Origin: Streptomyces termitum
GTDB lineage: Bacteria; Actinomycetota; Actinomycetes; Streptomycetales; Streptomycetaceae
Assembly (NCBI RefSeq): GCF_014650175.1
Contig: NZ_BMUL01000025.1
Span: forward strand, 1-64,000
Length of the DNA: 64,000 nt
Direction: 5' to 3'
Below the pieces are notes generated by a model. It searched no databases. It was not told the origin of the DNA and worked only from the letters and a program-made list of their open reading frames with translations. Made by a program: the position numbers and the translations under genes. The stretch's first letter is position 1. Every line of letters begins with the position of its first letter. Shown piece by piece: positions 8,358 to 17,516 of the stretch.

Positions 8358-10132
8358 CCCGGCCGGCAACACGGATCGATCTGCGCCAAGAGGCGTACGA
8401 GGTCATCGCAGTAGCCACCGCCAAAAAGCTGCCACAGGAAACGGGCGGCATCCTTCTCGGTTACGGACAAGACACCGACATCGTCGTCACCCATGCCCTC
8501 GAGGTCGACGGAGAAGGAGCATCCACCCACAGATACGTGCGAGACGACGTCACAGCGAACGCGCTCCTCGCAGCCTTCCTGACCGAGCGAGCCAGCGACG
8601 ATCCAACCGGCTACATCGGCGAGTGGCACAGCCATCCCGCCCCTGTCGGACCGAGCCCCACCGACATCACTGCCATGAAAGCAATCGCCAGGGACCACGA
8701 CGGCCCCCTCGCACTCGTCGTCTACACGCCCAAAGGAACGCACCCGCTCTTCGGACGGATCACCAGGCGCCAACGATGGGGACGCGTCACGAGCAAAGCA
8801 GTCACGGTCCTTCCGCCGCCGCCGAGGTTCGAAGCACTCGGCCCCCTTCCCGCCGACGCTGTACGAGCTGACGGCCCCGTGTTCATCTCCTACCGGCAAT
8901 CGGACGGAACCCCGCAAGCCGAGTCGATCGAGAACCTGCTCAGAGCCGCCGGTCTCGTCGTGTGGAGAGACCACAGAGACCTGCGCCCGGGCACGACAAC
9001 CGACCGTCTCGAGCAGGCCCTGACCCAAGGACTCTCAGCAGCCGTGCTCGTCGTGACACCGGAGATCGCCCACAGCGACATCGTCCGGGAACGCGAGCTG
9101 CCGCGGCTGCTCCAACTCGACGAACACCCCGCCTTCAGCCTGTGCATCGCGAACACAACCGCCAGAGCGGGAAGCCCCACACAGTGTGACTACGACGCAC
9201 CCGACCGACTCCTCAGACTCGCCCCCTCCCGGACCCTCGCCGACAAAAAACAGAACAACATGCTCCAGCCGACCGGCGAGAGCGAGATCGTGCGCGACCT
9301 CCTGATGCACCGAACCGAACAGCGCAAGCCCGCCACCCACAGCGAGGACCGACCCTTCACGATCCGAGTCCAGACCCGCCCCGTACCCTTCGCCATGGAC
9401 GCGGGCGAGGACGACCTGCACATCCGCATCCAAGCCGCCAACGAAGGGCGCCTGCCGTCACGAACCGGCCTCCAGCTCCTTCAGACCACGTTGCCCCTGA
9501 CCAGCGACGCCGTCTATGCCACGCGCGCGCGAACAGTGCGTATCGGCGGCGGAGCACATCTGTCCGTGGCTCTTGCCCTGGGCGCGGCCCTACCCGAAAC
9601 CAAGATCGGCAACGTTGAGGTGGTCGATGCCAAAAACGCTCTGTGGGCATCTGCCGAAGCCGGTGACGATCCGCTGACCGGGGAACTGCACACGCAGCCT
9701 GTCGACTTCGGGAAATCGGAGTCACACGACGGCCAGAACCGCGTCGCGGTCCTGGTCAGCCTGACCCCAGATCCAGACCTCACCGCATTCGAACGGCTCC
9801 TGGACCAGTCCGGCGGCGGCTTCACCGAGGCCGCCATACTCACGGTCGTCGGGGAGGACCGCCTCGACCCGCGCGAAGCCGCACGGCTCAGCACAACTGC
9901 CGCGCAACAGATCAAAAGACTGGCCGCACGACATGGCCATGCGGAGGTACACCTCGCCTTCCACGGCCCGTACACGATGGCTCTACTTGTAGGGCGACAC
10001 CTCAACACACTGCGCACCGTCGTCTACGAATGGGACAACGCCACCCTTGGGAAGCCCCTCTACGCCCCAGCCCTCGTGCTCGAGCCAGGTGTTGCCGGCG
10101 GCCCGATCACCGAAGTCCTGCTCAACCCATAG
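8354..10132 (+). CDS. JAB (Cap3)-TIR-SAVED fusion protein
   Basis: Three domains are visible in this 592-residue protein. Residues 5-150 are a JAB/JAMM metalloprotease with E29, H92-x-H94 and S101-x-x-D104 ('EWHSHPAPVGPSPTD'), the exact HxHx6Sx2D pattern of Cap3. Residues 174-300 are a TIR domain ('PVFISYRQSDG', 'VVWRDHRDLRPG', 'VLVVTPEIAHSDIVRERELP'), with E220 a possible NADase residue. Residues 340-592 are a SAVED domain ending in 'VHLAFHGPYTMALLVG' and 'TVVYEWDN'. Cap3 normally stands alone and removes Cap2-made linkages; TIR-SAVED proteins are known separately as NAD+-depleting effectors. Here both activities are joined in one chain. Confidence 0.88.
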   Translation: MTRPATRIDLRQEAYEVIAVATAKKLPQETGGILLGYGQDTDIVVTHALEVDGEGASTHRYVRDDVTANALLAAFLTERASDDPTGYIGEWHSHPAPVGPSPTDITAMKAIARDHDGPLALVVYTPKGTHPLFGRITRRQRWGRVTSKAVTVLPPPPRFEALGPLPADAVRADGPVFISYRQSDGTPQAESIENLLRAAGLVVWRDHRDLRPGTTTDRLEQALTQGLSAAVLVVTPEIAHSDIVRERELPRLLQLDEHPAFSLCIANTTARAGSPTQCDYDAPDRLLRLAPSRTLADKKQNNMLQPTGESEIVRDLLMHRTEQRKPATHSEDRPFTIRVQTRPVPFAMDAGEDDLHIRIQAANEGRLPSRTGLQLLQTTLPLTSDAVYATRARTVRIGGGAHLSVALALGAALPETKIGNVEVVDAKNALWASAEAGDDPLTGELHTQPVDFGKSESHDGQNRVAVLVSLTPDPDLTAFERLLDQSGGGFTEAAILTVVGEDRLDPREAARLSTTAAQQIKRLAARHGHAEVHLAFHGPYTMALLVGRHLNTLRTVVYEWDNATLGKPLYAPALVLEPGVAGGPITEVLLNP

Positions 10133-10210
10133 ACATGCCAACAAGCATCGCGGCACGCGGCGACCACCGCGCAATGCTGTGGCAGTGCCGCGACCGCACT
10201 TGGCTCACAG

Positions 10211-12439
10211 TCATGCGCGGGCCTGCAGTCCGGCGCGCAGACGGTTGATGACCTGCCGCCACTGGCGGGCCTGCCCTCGGTCGGGAAACCACGCCTGTTC
10301 AGCCTGAGCATCCAGGCTGCAGAGCCCGTCGAGCCGACTCAAGTACTTCTCCACATCGGCCGTGCCAGAGTCAGAAACTGAGATCTGGATGAGGTGGTGC
10401 AGACGGTGTGCTGCCCGGTAGTAGGCGACCTGGACATCGCTGAGCCGACGCACCGCGTATCCGCCGCACTTGCTGCAGGCATTAAAGCCCTTGGCGTACA
10501 GCAGTTCCTCGATGCTCACCTTCTCGTCGTGCCGATCAACTCCGGCGTAGGGGCGTCGGTGCGCGCAGCCGGGGGAGTGGGCCCGGCCCTGGAAGCGACC
10601 GAACGCATCCGTGGTGTATGCCTGCACGGAGGCGAGTACTCCCAGAGGAAGGCCAGAGCCATCGGCCCAGTGCTCGTCTCCCTCTGGTGCGAAGGGCTCC
10701 AGGTCCAGCTGTTCCATCGCCAGCAGTCCGTTCCACACTGCCCTGGCGAACGGCCTGAGTGGATAGCCCTGCTCGTCTTCCGCGACGGCCTCGAGATCCC
10801 GCAGATCCGGCAACGAACGCGCCAGAGCCAGAGATTTCAGCGCCTGACGAACCTCCCGCTTCTCCCTGCACAGCCGCACCAGGACCCGTTCGCCCTCCGC
10901 TGCGCTCAGACTCCGGCCGAACGCCTCCTCCTCCGGGTCGTACACCGGCCGAGCCCACACGTCGTCGTTCTCAACCGCCTCTGCGGCGGACGGCCGCAAG
11001 GCAGCATCGATCAGAGCGTCGGGGAGGTCACTCGCGGCGGCGAGAATGACACCCTGCCATCCGGCCGCGCAGCGCTGTTCCAGGGCGCCCAGTGTCATCA
11101 CTTCCACACCGGCGCCCAGGCCCAGGACCACGTACAGCTGTTCCGTACCGCCTGCTGTGTCGCGCAAGGCCCGCAGGTGCTCCTGCCTCAGCAGTTGGCG
11201 GCCATGCACCGGAGTGTCGTCGAACACTCCGGGCCCAAGAGCAGGGCTCATCTCCAGAGCCGTCATCCTGTCTCCGGCCAGGGGCTTCTCATCGTCCCGA
11301 TGTTCGTACACGAGCGGGGAACGCTGCAACAGCAGGCGGGCCGCGATCGGCTCCGGCACTCGCAGGGAGAGGACCGGCTCAGCCCCCGCCCAATCCACCG
11401 AGACCGTATACGTGGCCAGCACACCCCATTCCCACTGACTGAGCTGCTCGAGCACAGACGCCCTCCGGCCGGACGCCGACAGGAAACCCCCGTCAAGAGC
11501 TACGGCCAGGACCCGCTCCCCGCAGTCGCCTGCGACCGGCCGGGCAGCTTCCTCCGCCCAGGCCCCCAGCAGCACCTGGGCCCGCTCCAGCATCTGATCC
11601 CGCCCCTTGCGCCGACTGCTCATCCCTCGGGACAGCCGGTAGGCGAGATACTCCTGCTCACGCGGATGGTCCCAACTGTCCTCCACCGCGCTGCGCCACT
11701 GCCGCCACAGTGACATCAACGAGTCCGCCACCTCGCCGCGTGTACCCAGCAGGGCGAAAGCGGGATCATCGACAGGAAGATCCGGTTCCTTCATGACCGA
11801 CACCGCTGCCGCCAAGACCAGCGCATCTGGGGCGACCAGCCGACCGGCCCGTGCCCGCAACACCTGAAGGCGGTCCGACTTCCGCTGCACCCGCGGCTCA
11901 GCCCAGGACCTCAGCCAGGGAAACATCGCGACGACGCGGAGCACGCGGTGCAGGCTGACCAGCGCGTCGAGCCACTCGGCCACGACGGATTCCCGCACCC
12001 GCCGAGCTTCCCGCACCTCCTCCCAGTGATCGTCCTCCGCGTCCTCCCCACCGGTCTGAGCGCTCTCCTCGCCGCGTACAGAGGAAGACAAGAGCAACGA
12101 GGCAGCCTCGTCCAGCTCCACATCATCGAAGCCGTCTTCGCCGTCGCAGCAGCGGTCCAGTTCATACAGCAGGCCCATGCCGGTGACCGCGTCCAGGAAG
12201 ACGGCCAGCCCCGTCCCGGGGCGCGCCCACGATCCGTACGACGCGCACTGGGTGCACAGTCGGCCGACAGCCGAAGCGTCCAGCTGCACCTTCCGCTCAG
12301 CTACAAAAGCGGAACGCACGTAAGAACAAGAGGACGTGGAGTGCAGCTTCGCGTCCTTCGCCTGCGCCGACCACAGAGTGACAACAGCACCTTCGAACGG
12401 ACCGAGCGGCACGTCCGGCGTCAGCAGACCGTACGACAT
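10211..12439 (-). CDS. Large protein of unknown function with two zinc-type Cys/His motifs
   Basis: I do not recognise this 742-residue protein. Near the N-terminus H33, C38, C62 and C65 ('STSSCSY' ... 'LCTQCASYG') look like a metal site. A similar His/Cys-x(n)-CxxC arrangement recurs near residue 640-690 ('HSPGCAHRRP' ... 'NACSKCGGYA'). The middle is mainly helical and charged, with no membrane segment or ATPase motif. ATG at 12439 is chosen over one 16 codons upstream because GGGGGAGG precedes it. It is convergent with the CBASS operon (78 bases between stops), so it may be a further defence-island gene; no function is assigned. Confidence 0.65.
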   Translation of the reverse strand: MSYGLLTPDVPLGPFEGAVVTLWSAQAKDAKLHSTSSCSYVRSAFVAERKVQLDASAVGRLCTQCASYGSWARPGTGLAVFLDAVTGMGLLYELDRCCDGEDGFDDVELDEAASLLLSSSVRGEESAQTGGEDAEDDHWEEVREARRVRESVVAEWLDALVSLHRVLRVVAMFPWLRSWAEPRVQRKSDRLQVLRARAGRLVAPDALVLAAAVSVMKEPDLPVDDPAFALLGTRGEVADSLMSLWRQWRSAVEDSWDHPREQEYLAYRLSRGMSSRRKGRDQMLERAQVLLGAWAEEAARPVAGDCGERVLAVALDGGFLSASGRRASVLEQLSQWEWGVLATYTVSVDWAGAEPVLSLRVPEPIAARLLLQRSPLVYEHRDDEKPLAGDRMTALEMSPALGPGVFDDTPVHGRQLLRQEHLRALRDTAGGTEQLYVVLGLGAGVEVMTLGALEQRCAAGWQGVILAAASDLPDALIDAALRPSAAEAVENDDVWARPVYDPEEEAFGRSLSAAEGERVLVRLCREKREVRQALKSLALARSLPDLRDLEAVAEDEQGYPLRPFARAVWNGLLAMEQLDLEPFAPEGDEHWADGSGLPLGVLASVQAYTTDAFGRFQGRAHSPGCAHRRPYAGVDRHDEKVSIEELLYAKGFNACSKCGGYAVRRLSDVQVAYYRAAHRLHHLIQISVSDSGTADVEKYLSRLDGLCSLDAQAEQAWFPDRGQARQWRQVINRLRAGLQARA

Positions 12440-12619
12440 GCAACCTCCCCCTAGCGGTGGCGCGAGCATAGCGACGGCCACTGACATCGACGCCCAGCCG
12501 CCGGCCCTTACCCGTTACCCCCAGGACTGGAGAGTGCGCCATGCCTTTGCAGACGAAGGCCCTCTGCGGCCACTCAGGACCTGCCGCCATGGGCAGCCAG
12601 GCACAAACGAGATGCCGGC

Positions 12620-13222
12620 CTAGCGAGGCACCCCCGGAAGCAGAGCCGAGGCCCCGAACTGAGACAACGCCTCTCGCGCCGCTGCGATCATGCCGTCCAG
12701 ACGCACCTTGAGCTCCCCCAGTTCCGGGGGAACACCCAGCTCCTCGCCTTCAGCGGCGAACTCGCCCAGAACGCCACTCTCCACAAGGGAGTGCAACCGA
12801 CCATGCAGAGCAGAGAACAGGTCCATGACCCTGTCAGCCGCCTCAACGACCTCCTCAGGACCCTCCAAAGCCACCTGAGCCCGCACCCGCTCCAACTCGT
12901 CAATGAACTGCTCGTCCTCCAGGACAAGCAGCACGCGGCCGTATCCATCACCAGGCCCGTCGCCCCACGCCTCGTACAGCCGCGAACGCATCCGGTAGAC
13001 CAGCGCCACGAAGTCACCATAGACACGCCGCCGCGGTTCCACCGCCTGCAGCAGATGCGCCGACTGCAACTGGCCCGCCATCAAGACCTGCTGGCTCCGG
13101 ATCTGCTCCCGCTGGCTCCTGCGACTCCACCAGCCGCTCAGCAGCGCCGGCACACCCGCCAGCACCCCGCCCGCCACTGCAGCCACCACTACCGCCCACT
13201 GTTCATCCATGCTGGCCATCAT
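12620..13222 (-). CDS. Small membrane-anchored helical protein
   Basis: About 200 residues. One transmembrane helix lies at the N-terminus ('WAVVVAAVAGGVLAGVPALL'), then a basic segment and a long helical, Glu/Arg-rich cytoplasmic part, probably coiled coil. Consecutive ATGs at 13222, 13219 and 13210 are possible starts; none has a strong ribosome site. This layout (anchor plus helical bundle) is frequent among actinomycete hypothetical proteins. It is separated by 180 bases from the previous minus-strand gene, so co-transcription is possible. Function unknown. Confidence 0.55.
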   Translation of the reverse strand: MMASMDEQWAVVVAAVAGGVLAGVPALLSGWWSRRSQREQIRSQQVLMAGQLQSAHLLQAVEPRRRVYGDFVALVYRMRSRLYEAWGDGPGDGYGRVLLVLEDEQFIDELERVRAQVALEGPEEVVEAADRVMDLFSALHGRLHSLVESGVLGEFAAEGEELGVPPELGELKVRLDGMIAAAREALSQFGASALLPGVPR

Positions 13223-13547
13223 TACGCAGACGAACTCGGCCCTAGCCTGACCCTTCTTGCGATCCCTCCCGACGGCGCCCCGAGGGCAGGTCCACACTCG
13301 CCCAGTCCGGCAGAGGCAGTGTGGACGGTGGAGAAAGAACCATAAGCCATCAGAGAAGACCATCCCGCCCTCCCGGCTACAAGGAGGCCGCACCCGTGCG
13401 TGCGGTCTCGCCCCGGCCGAAGCCCAGGGCGAAAGAGGTCGTCCGACTCTGCCGCCGCTCCAGGAACTGTCCTGATGTGATCGTCGAGCTGCTCACCGCA
13501 CGGTAAGTCTGTGAGACCTCGCCCACGGAAAGGACGCCGAAGACACG

Positions 13548-14156
13548 ATGCGAAACGACTCCCGCTCGGCACCGCTCACGCCGGAGGAACGCTGGGGTGA
13601 TCTGGGCTTGTACGGAGCACGTGGCATGTCCGGCGGCGAAGCACTGGCACGCCAGCTCGACTACCAGGCCAGCAGTCGGCTTCCCTCGGTGAACACCGCG
13701 CGCGGACTGATCATCAGGCTCCGCTACCTCACCTGGAACAACCGAGACGACCACTGGCTACGCAGAGCCGGGATCACCGCCACAGACCGGACCATCGCCC
13801 GATGGAAGAACGGACAGCAACGCCCCCGACCGGCCAGCCTGAAGAAGATCGACCGGGCGTTCTGGACCTGCCGCCGCGCCCATCTGGCCGAGTACTACAA
13901 GCGGCGCCTGTGGGATGACGGCCGCGGCACGCGCATCGAGATCCACCCGGTCGACCAGGAGCAGGTCGATTCCAGCCGGCGCAGGGAGCTCCGCATGCGC
14001 CGCATCACCGTACGGAGGCAATGGGCGGCCATCGTGGACGCCTGGAGCAGCAACGACTACGCCGCACTCGATGACCTGTGGCAGTCGATCGTCAGCGACC
14101 TCGGATCAGACCACAATGCGTACAGCTATGTATCCCACCTTGGATTTGCCGCCTGA
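13548..14156 (+). CDS. Actinomycete mobile-element protein with HTH-like N-terminus
   Basis: The 202-residue, very basic protein has 'ITATDRTIARWKNGQQRPRP' near residues 74-93, which reads as a helix-turn-helix recognition segment. The conserved string 'IEIHPVDQ' and the C-terminal '...SYVSHLGFAA' follow. I associate this arrangement with uncharacterised proteins on Streptomyces plasmids and integrative elements, where it is often labelled a transcriptional regulator. ATG at 13548 has a GGAAAGGA site about 17 bases away and a weaker GAAG nearer. Role inferred only: DNA binding. Confidence 0.55.
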   Translation: MRNDSRSAPLTPEERWGDLGLYGARGMSGGEALARQLDYQASSRLPSVNTARGLIIRLRYLTWNNRDDHWLRRAGITATDRTIARWKNGQQRPRPASLKKIDRAFWTCRRAHLAEYYKRRLWDDGRGTRIEIHPVDQEQVDSSRRRELRMRRITVRRQWAAIVDAWSSNDYAALDDLWQSIVSDLGSDHNAYSYVSHLGFAA

Positions 14157-15640
14157 TCCCGCCCTGACTGCCGGCTGACAAGCAGCCCGAGAAGCGCCAG
14201 CTACCGACGGACGAGGTGCCCGCCCTCAGTTGGGCCTGGGAGTGCAAGCGCCCGCGCGTACGGTGCCTGCCCAGCTGCCGGTCCGTGACTGCTGCTGGCC
14301 ACGTGCCTCCTTGGTCCCGCACGAACTCGTACGGGACCAAGGAGGCGCTCATGTTCCTGTTAGTCGGCTGTGATCACGTTGAAGAACAGCACCGCGGCGA
14401 GAAACTCTGAACCCCAGCCGGCAGGGCAGCGGAAGCGGCCTGCCTGCACGTGCGAAGCTACAGCCGCCGGGCAGGTGGTGTCGTCGCCAGCGTGGGACTC
14501 CGGCCCTGCACGCGCTCATGATCCTGATGGCTGGTCCAGCTGGCGACAGACCGGTACAGCGCCACTGCCCTACAAGAGGTAAGAGGTGCCGAGGGCTCCG
14601 CCGTAGTGGGAACTCTCGCAGGGCCCCGCAAGTGTGCGGACGGATGGCAGACTCCCAAAATCCGTGCGGCGGCCCAGAGAGCGAGAGTCCACGCCGTCAT
14701 GTCGGTGCTGAGGCCTCGGCGCACACGCACAGTCACCATCCTGTTTGTGCCATGGCCTGAAATCCTTGCCGGCGGAGGCGGCGGTGGTGGCCCTTCTGGC
14801 CGGACAGCCTCGGCCTCCCCGAGCCGGCGCATCACGCCGTGTCCGGCTTCACCCGGCCCATACCGGGGTGGCAGAGCAGCACTCGACCAGGCACCTTGCT
14901 TTGCCCTGGCAAACGTGCCGTCGAGTGCCGGAATCGTGCTCGCGGCAGCTTGCGGCCTGGCAGGGCATGCTGCAGGGGCCCGGTCGTCGCTCCCGGGGAG
15001 CGGCGACGACCGGTCGTGGATGCCGAGACCGAGGGGGAATCACGCCGGACGATTCCGGAGACCACGGAGACGGGCTTCGAGATGCCCGGGGGTGAACGGA
15101 TCTTGCTGGGCCGCGCCGCGAAGATCCCGCGCTCCTCGGCTTCAGGTGCACCTGGTCCCTGTCTCCGTCCCGCGAGGCGGAAGTCTCCATCGCCTCCTGC
15201 GGCCGTCGCGCACCCTGTTGTTACGCCATGCCGAAGGCCTCCGCCTTACGGTTCCTGCACCGGTCTCGACCGCCGTGCCGGGTCCGGTCATGAGGCCCTC
15301 CGGCCGGACTGGACGCCACGGTCGCGATGCCCTGCCGTTCGTCTCCGGTCCGGATGTCCCGAACACCGGCGGCTGTGCATGCCCGCCTTCCGGCGTGCAT
15401 GTCCGGGTGCCGGCTCCCGCCCGGACGCGCGGGGGCCGGCAAGGTCGCGGCGTGGAGCAGTCCGTGGGGGAGCGCGGCGGTGTGGGCCTGGCTCGTGTCC
15501 GAGGGCGAGGAGATCTCCATGGGCATGCCGAGCCCTTCTCGCGCGGGGTTCCTGGGGGCCGCATCCGTGGCAGCATGCAGACCGTCCCGGCGGCCCTGTC
15601 TCCGTGCGGTACACCTGGTGACCTGCGGCGGAGCGCACGC
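14157..15640. other. Gene-poor 1.5-kb stretch with a strong hairpin
   Basis: Long open frames occur on both strands but their translations are low-complexity Arg/Pro/Ala strings with no recognisable fold, as expected by chance in very GC-rich DNA. The only clear structure is the hairpin at 14305-14346. Confidence 0.55.
14305..14346. repeat. Long perfect inverted repeat (15-bp stem)
   Basis: Bases 305-319 of this kilobase pair perfectly with 332-346; beyond one mismatch, three more pairs close a 4-base loop (AACT). It lies 149 bases after the previous gene, with no T-run. It could be a terminator, a recombination site or a leftover of a mobile element. Confidence 0.6.
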
Positions 15641-15643
15641 ATG

Positions 15644-15689
15644 AAAAAGCCGGTGGCCCCGGGCAGCGATGCTGCCCGGGGCCACCGGC
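15644..15689 (-). terminator. Rho-independent terminator of the membrane-protein gene
   Basis: A perfect 19-bp GC-rich stem (15649-15667 with 15671-15689) has a 3-base loop. On the minus strand it is followed by TTTTT, immediately downstream of the gene ending at 15704. It is the clearest intrinsic terminator in the window. Confidence 0.85.
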
Positions 15690-15703
15690 CGGATGATCAG
15701 GTA

Positions 15704-16105
15704 CTACCGGGAGCGGTTGCCGCCCCGGCCCCCGGCACCCTTCTTCTGCCGCCGGGCGGGGGGACGGCGCGTCGGCGCCGGGCCGTCAGTATGGGACCCC
15801 GTCTTCTTGTACACGAAGAACAGCAGGCCCACCGCGACGACCAGGGTCACGCCGGCGGTGACGGCGATGCCGACCGGGCCGAAGCCCACCCACATCGCCA
15901 GCGCGCCCGCCGCAGAAGGCGGCACGAAGACCACCAGCATGAGCAGCAGGCTCACCACGCCCACGGAGATCGGAGAGCCCTCGCGCAGGGTGCTGCGCAG
16001 GCGCAGCCCGCGGGGGGTCAGCTCGAGGTCGACGTGGTCCATCTCCGGGTCTGCCCGGCGCGTCGGCTCCTCGTTGGAAAGGTCGACGTTCTTCCTTACG
16101 GCCAT
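15704..16105 (-). CDS. Small two-helix membrane protein
   Basis: The 133-residue protein has a polar N-terminus of about 45 residues, two transmembrane helices ('VGVVSLLLMLVVFVPPSAAG' and 'IAVTAGVTLVVAVGLLFFVY'), and a very basic Arg/Lys/Gly tail facing the cytoplasm. ATG at 16105 is chosen over upstream in-frame starts because a GAAGGGG site precedes it and the upstream part lacks coding character. Similar small membrane proteins are widespread in Streptomyces with no known role. It stands alone with its own terminator. Confidence 0.7.
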   Translation of the reverse strand: MAVRKNVDLSNEEPTRRADPEMDHVDLELTPRGLRLRSTLREGSPISVGVVSLLLMLVVFVPPSAAGALAMWVGFGPVGIAVTAGVTLVVAVGLLFFVYKKTGSHTDGPAPTRRPPARRQKKGAGGRGGNRSR

Positions 16106-16609
16106 CTTCGGCCCCTTCGTCTCATCTAATACTTCGGCCCCCCGCCGGCTGACGGGGAGTGTCCCACCTTGAAGATTACCAGCCGTATGCATGAACGCCG
16201 TATGTCATCAGAGTCATATGTGCATGTCAGTGCGGTAGAAGTGCGAATGATGTGCTGCTGCAACAATCTTTCCAAGGTGCGCGCGTGGGGGCACGGGAGG
16301 TCGAGGGGTGTTGCTCAGACTGCTGGGGAGCCCCGCCTCGGCGGTGCGTGCTGCGAGTCTTGATGACCGTCGTGATGGTGTGAGTGGGGCTGGAAACAGC
16401 TCCCGTGCTACTTCACTGTGAGTGACCGAGCTGACGCTTCCGGTGGTCGCTTTGGAGCAGCAATTTGATGCTCAAAACCTGCATCGTTAGCTTGACTCGC
16501 GCACATTTTGAGAGCACAGTGTTCCTACAAGCCGATCTCGCCGAGGGGAAACGGCTGCAACTGGCTCCTGATCGGCGAGGTCGGGATCCGCGAAGGGAAG
16601 GAAACTGTC
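16106..16609. other. Intergenic region, promoter-rich
   Basis: No gene was found. The part near 16180-16265 is AT-rich for this genome and contains CCGTATG twice (about 16182 and 16199), suitable for divergent promoters of the membrane-protein gene and the RHH gene. No further structure was seen. Confidence 0.4.
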
Positions 16610-16885
16610 ATGCCGAGAAGTGCTGGGGGCACCACTATTGACGGAGGCCGTCCAGCTGCTTCGGGGCGATCGACCAGCCCGCTGGAGAGGGTCACCGTCA
16701 ACCTCACGGGGCGGGCGTCCAAGGCACTCGAACGCACCGTTGAGCTGACCGGGGACAGCAAGACGGACAGCATCAACCGAGCCTTGTCCGTGTACGCCTA
16801 CATCGAGCAGGTGCTGAGTGAGGGCGGCTCCATCATGGTGAGTGAGACGCCCGACAGTCCACCGCAGAAGCTCCTGATCTTCTGA
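16610..16885 (+). CDS. Ribbon-helix-helix DNA-binding protein
   Basis: The 91-residue protein contains 'RVTVNLTGRASKALERTVEL' (beta strand plus first helix) and 'SKTDSINRALSVYAYIEQV' (second helix), the MetJ/Arc/CopG pattern. It has a flexible N-terminus and a short tail. ATG at 16610 follows AAGGGAAGGAAA. Such proteins act as dimeric repressors, often of toxin-antitoxin or plasmid genes. No toxin gene is adjacent, so it may be an orphan antitoxin or a mobile-element regulator. Earlier in-frame starts lack coding character. Confidence 0.75.
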   Translation: MPRSAGGTTIDGGRPAASGRSTSPLERVTVNLTGRASKALERTVELTGDSKTDSINRALSVYAYIEQVLSEGGSIMVSETPDSPPQKLLIF

Positions 16886-17066
16886 TCCGCTAGGCCTGGT
16901 CCCGTCCATCGGGTTGCCTGACGCCGGCTTCAAGAACGACTCGCGCGCACAACTGCTACTTCTGCCCCTGAGTGTCCCAACGCCTTGGCAGGCCCCTTTC
17001 GTGCGTGTGATCCGTTCCCAGCCACCCAGACCCCTGATGAGAACGGCCTCCCATGGCCTTCAACGG

Positions 17067-17115
17067 CACAGCAGACTGGCGAACCCGGGGAATCAGGGTT
17101 CGCCAGCCTGCTGTG
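17067..17115. repeat. Long imperfect hairpin
   Basis: An 11-bp stem (17076-17086 with 17096-17106) extends across one mismatch into 8 more pairs, with a 9-base loop. It lies between the RHH gene and a leftward remnant, so it may terminate transcription from both sides. The rest of 16886-17195 shows nothing coding. Confidence 0.5.
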
Positions 17116-17195
17116 AACGAAGGCAGCGTGTTCCCCACTCGACGTGAAGCCCGCAGGATCCCCCCTGCCGGCGCAGGTAGGTCCGGGAGCGTGGC

Positions 17196-17516
17196 TCACG
17201 ACACACCTGCCACCTCGCGTCCGCGCTGCAGCAGGAATGGACATGCTCCGCCCCACGGTTCGCGCCAAGGATCTGGGTCTTGCTGATGAGGCATTTCCCC
17301 ACCAGAGGCGCCCAACGCCTCATCCAGTTCCTCGAACGCCCCGAAACGGTTCCTGAGCATGGGGAACCGCCGCAGATCGGGTTCCTCGGAACCGAGGATC
17401 TCCTCAGCCAGATCCAGCAGACCGCTGTCATCCGGGCGCGCCTCGTACTCGTTCATGAGCTCGTAGGTGAGGTAGCCGGGATACCGGAGCCAGAGATCCA
17501 GCTTTTGTAGACGCAC
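17196..17516 (-). pseudogene. Short gene remnant with two compensating frameshifts
   Basis: The minus-strand frame begins with well-folded-looking sequence ('LWLRYPGYLTYELMNEYE', 'LDLAEEILGSEEPDLRRFPM', 'FGAFEELDEALGA'). It then degenerates and returns to protein-like sequence only at the end ('LLQRGREVAGVS'). In the gap the neighbouring frame reads 'LVGKCLISKTQILGANRG', which fits as the missing middle. Two opposite frameshifts, about 17300 and 17240, would explain this. GTG at 17516 is the nominal start, without a good ribosome site. Family not recognised. Confidence 0.4.

Noticed and set aside
14606..16129. 507-codon plus-strand open frame
   Set aside because: Arg/Pro/Ala-rich translation with no fold; it overlaps a well-supported minus-strand membrane gene and its terminator.
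17067..17115. tRNA gene suggested by GGGTTCGCCAG
   Set aside because: The sequence is half of a simple hairpin; no acceptor stem or anticodon arm can be drawn around it.
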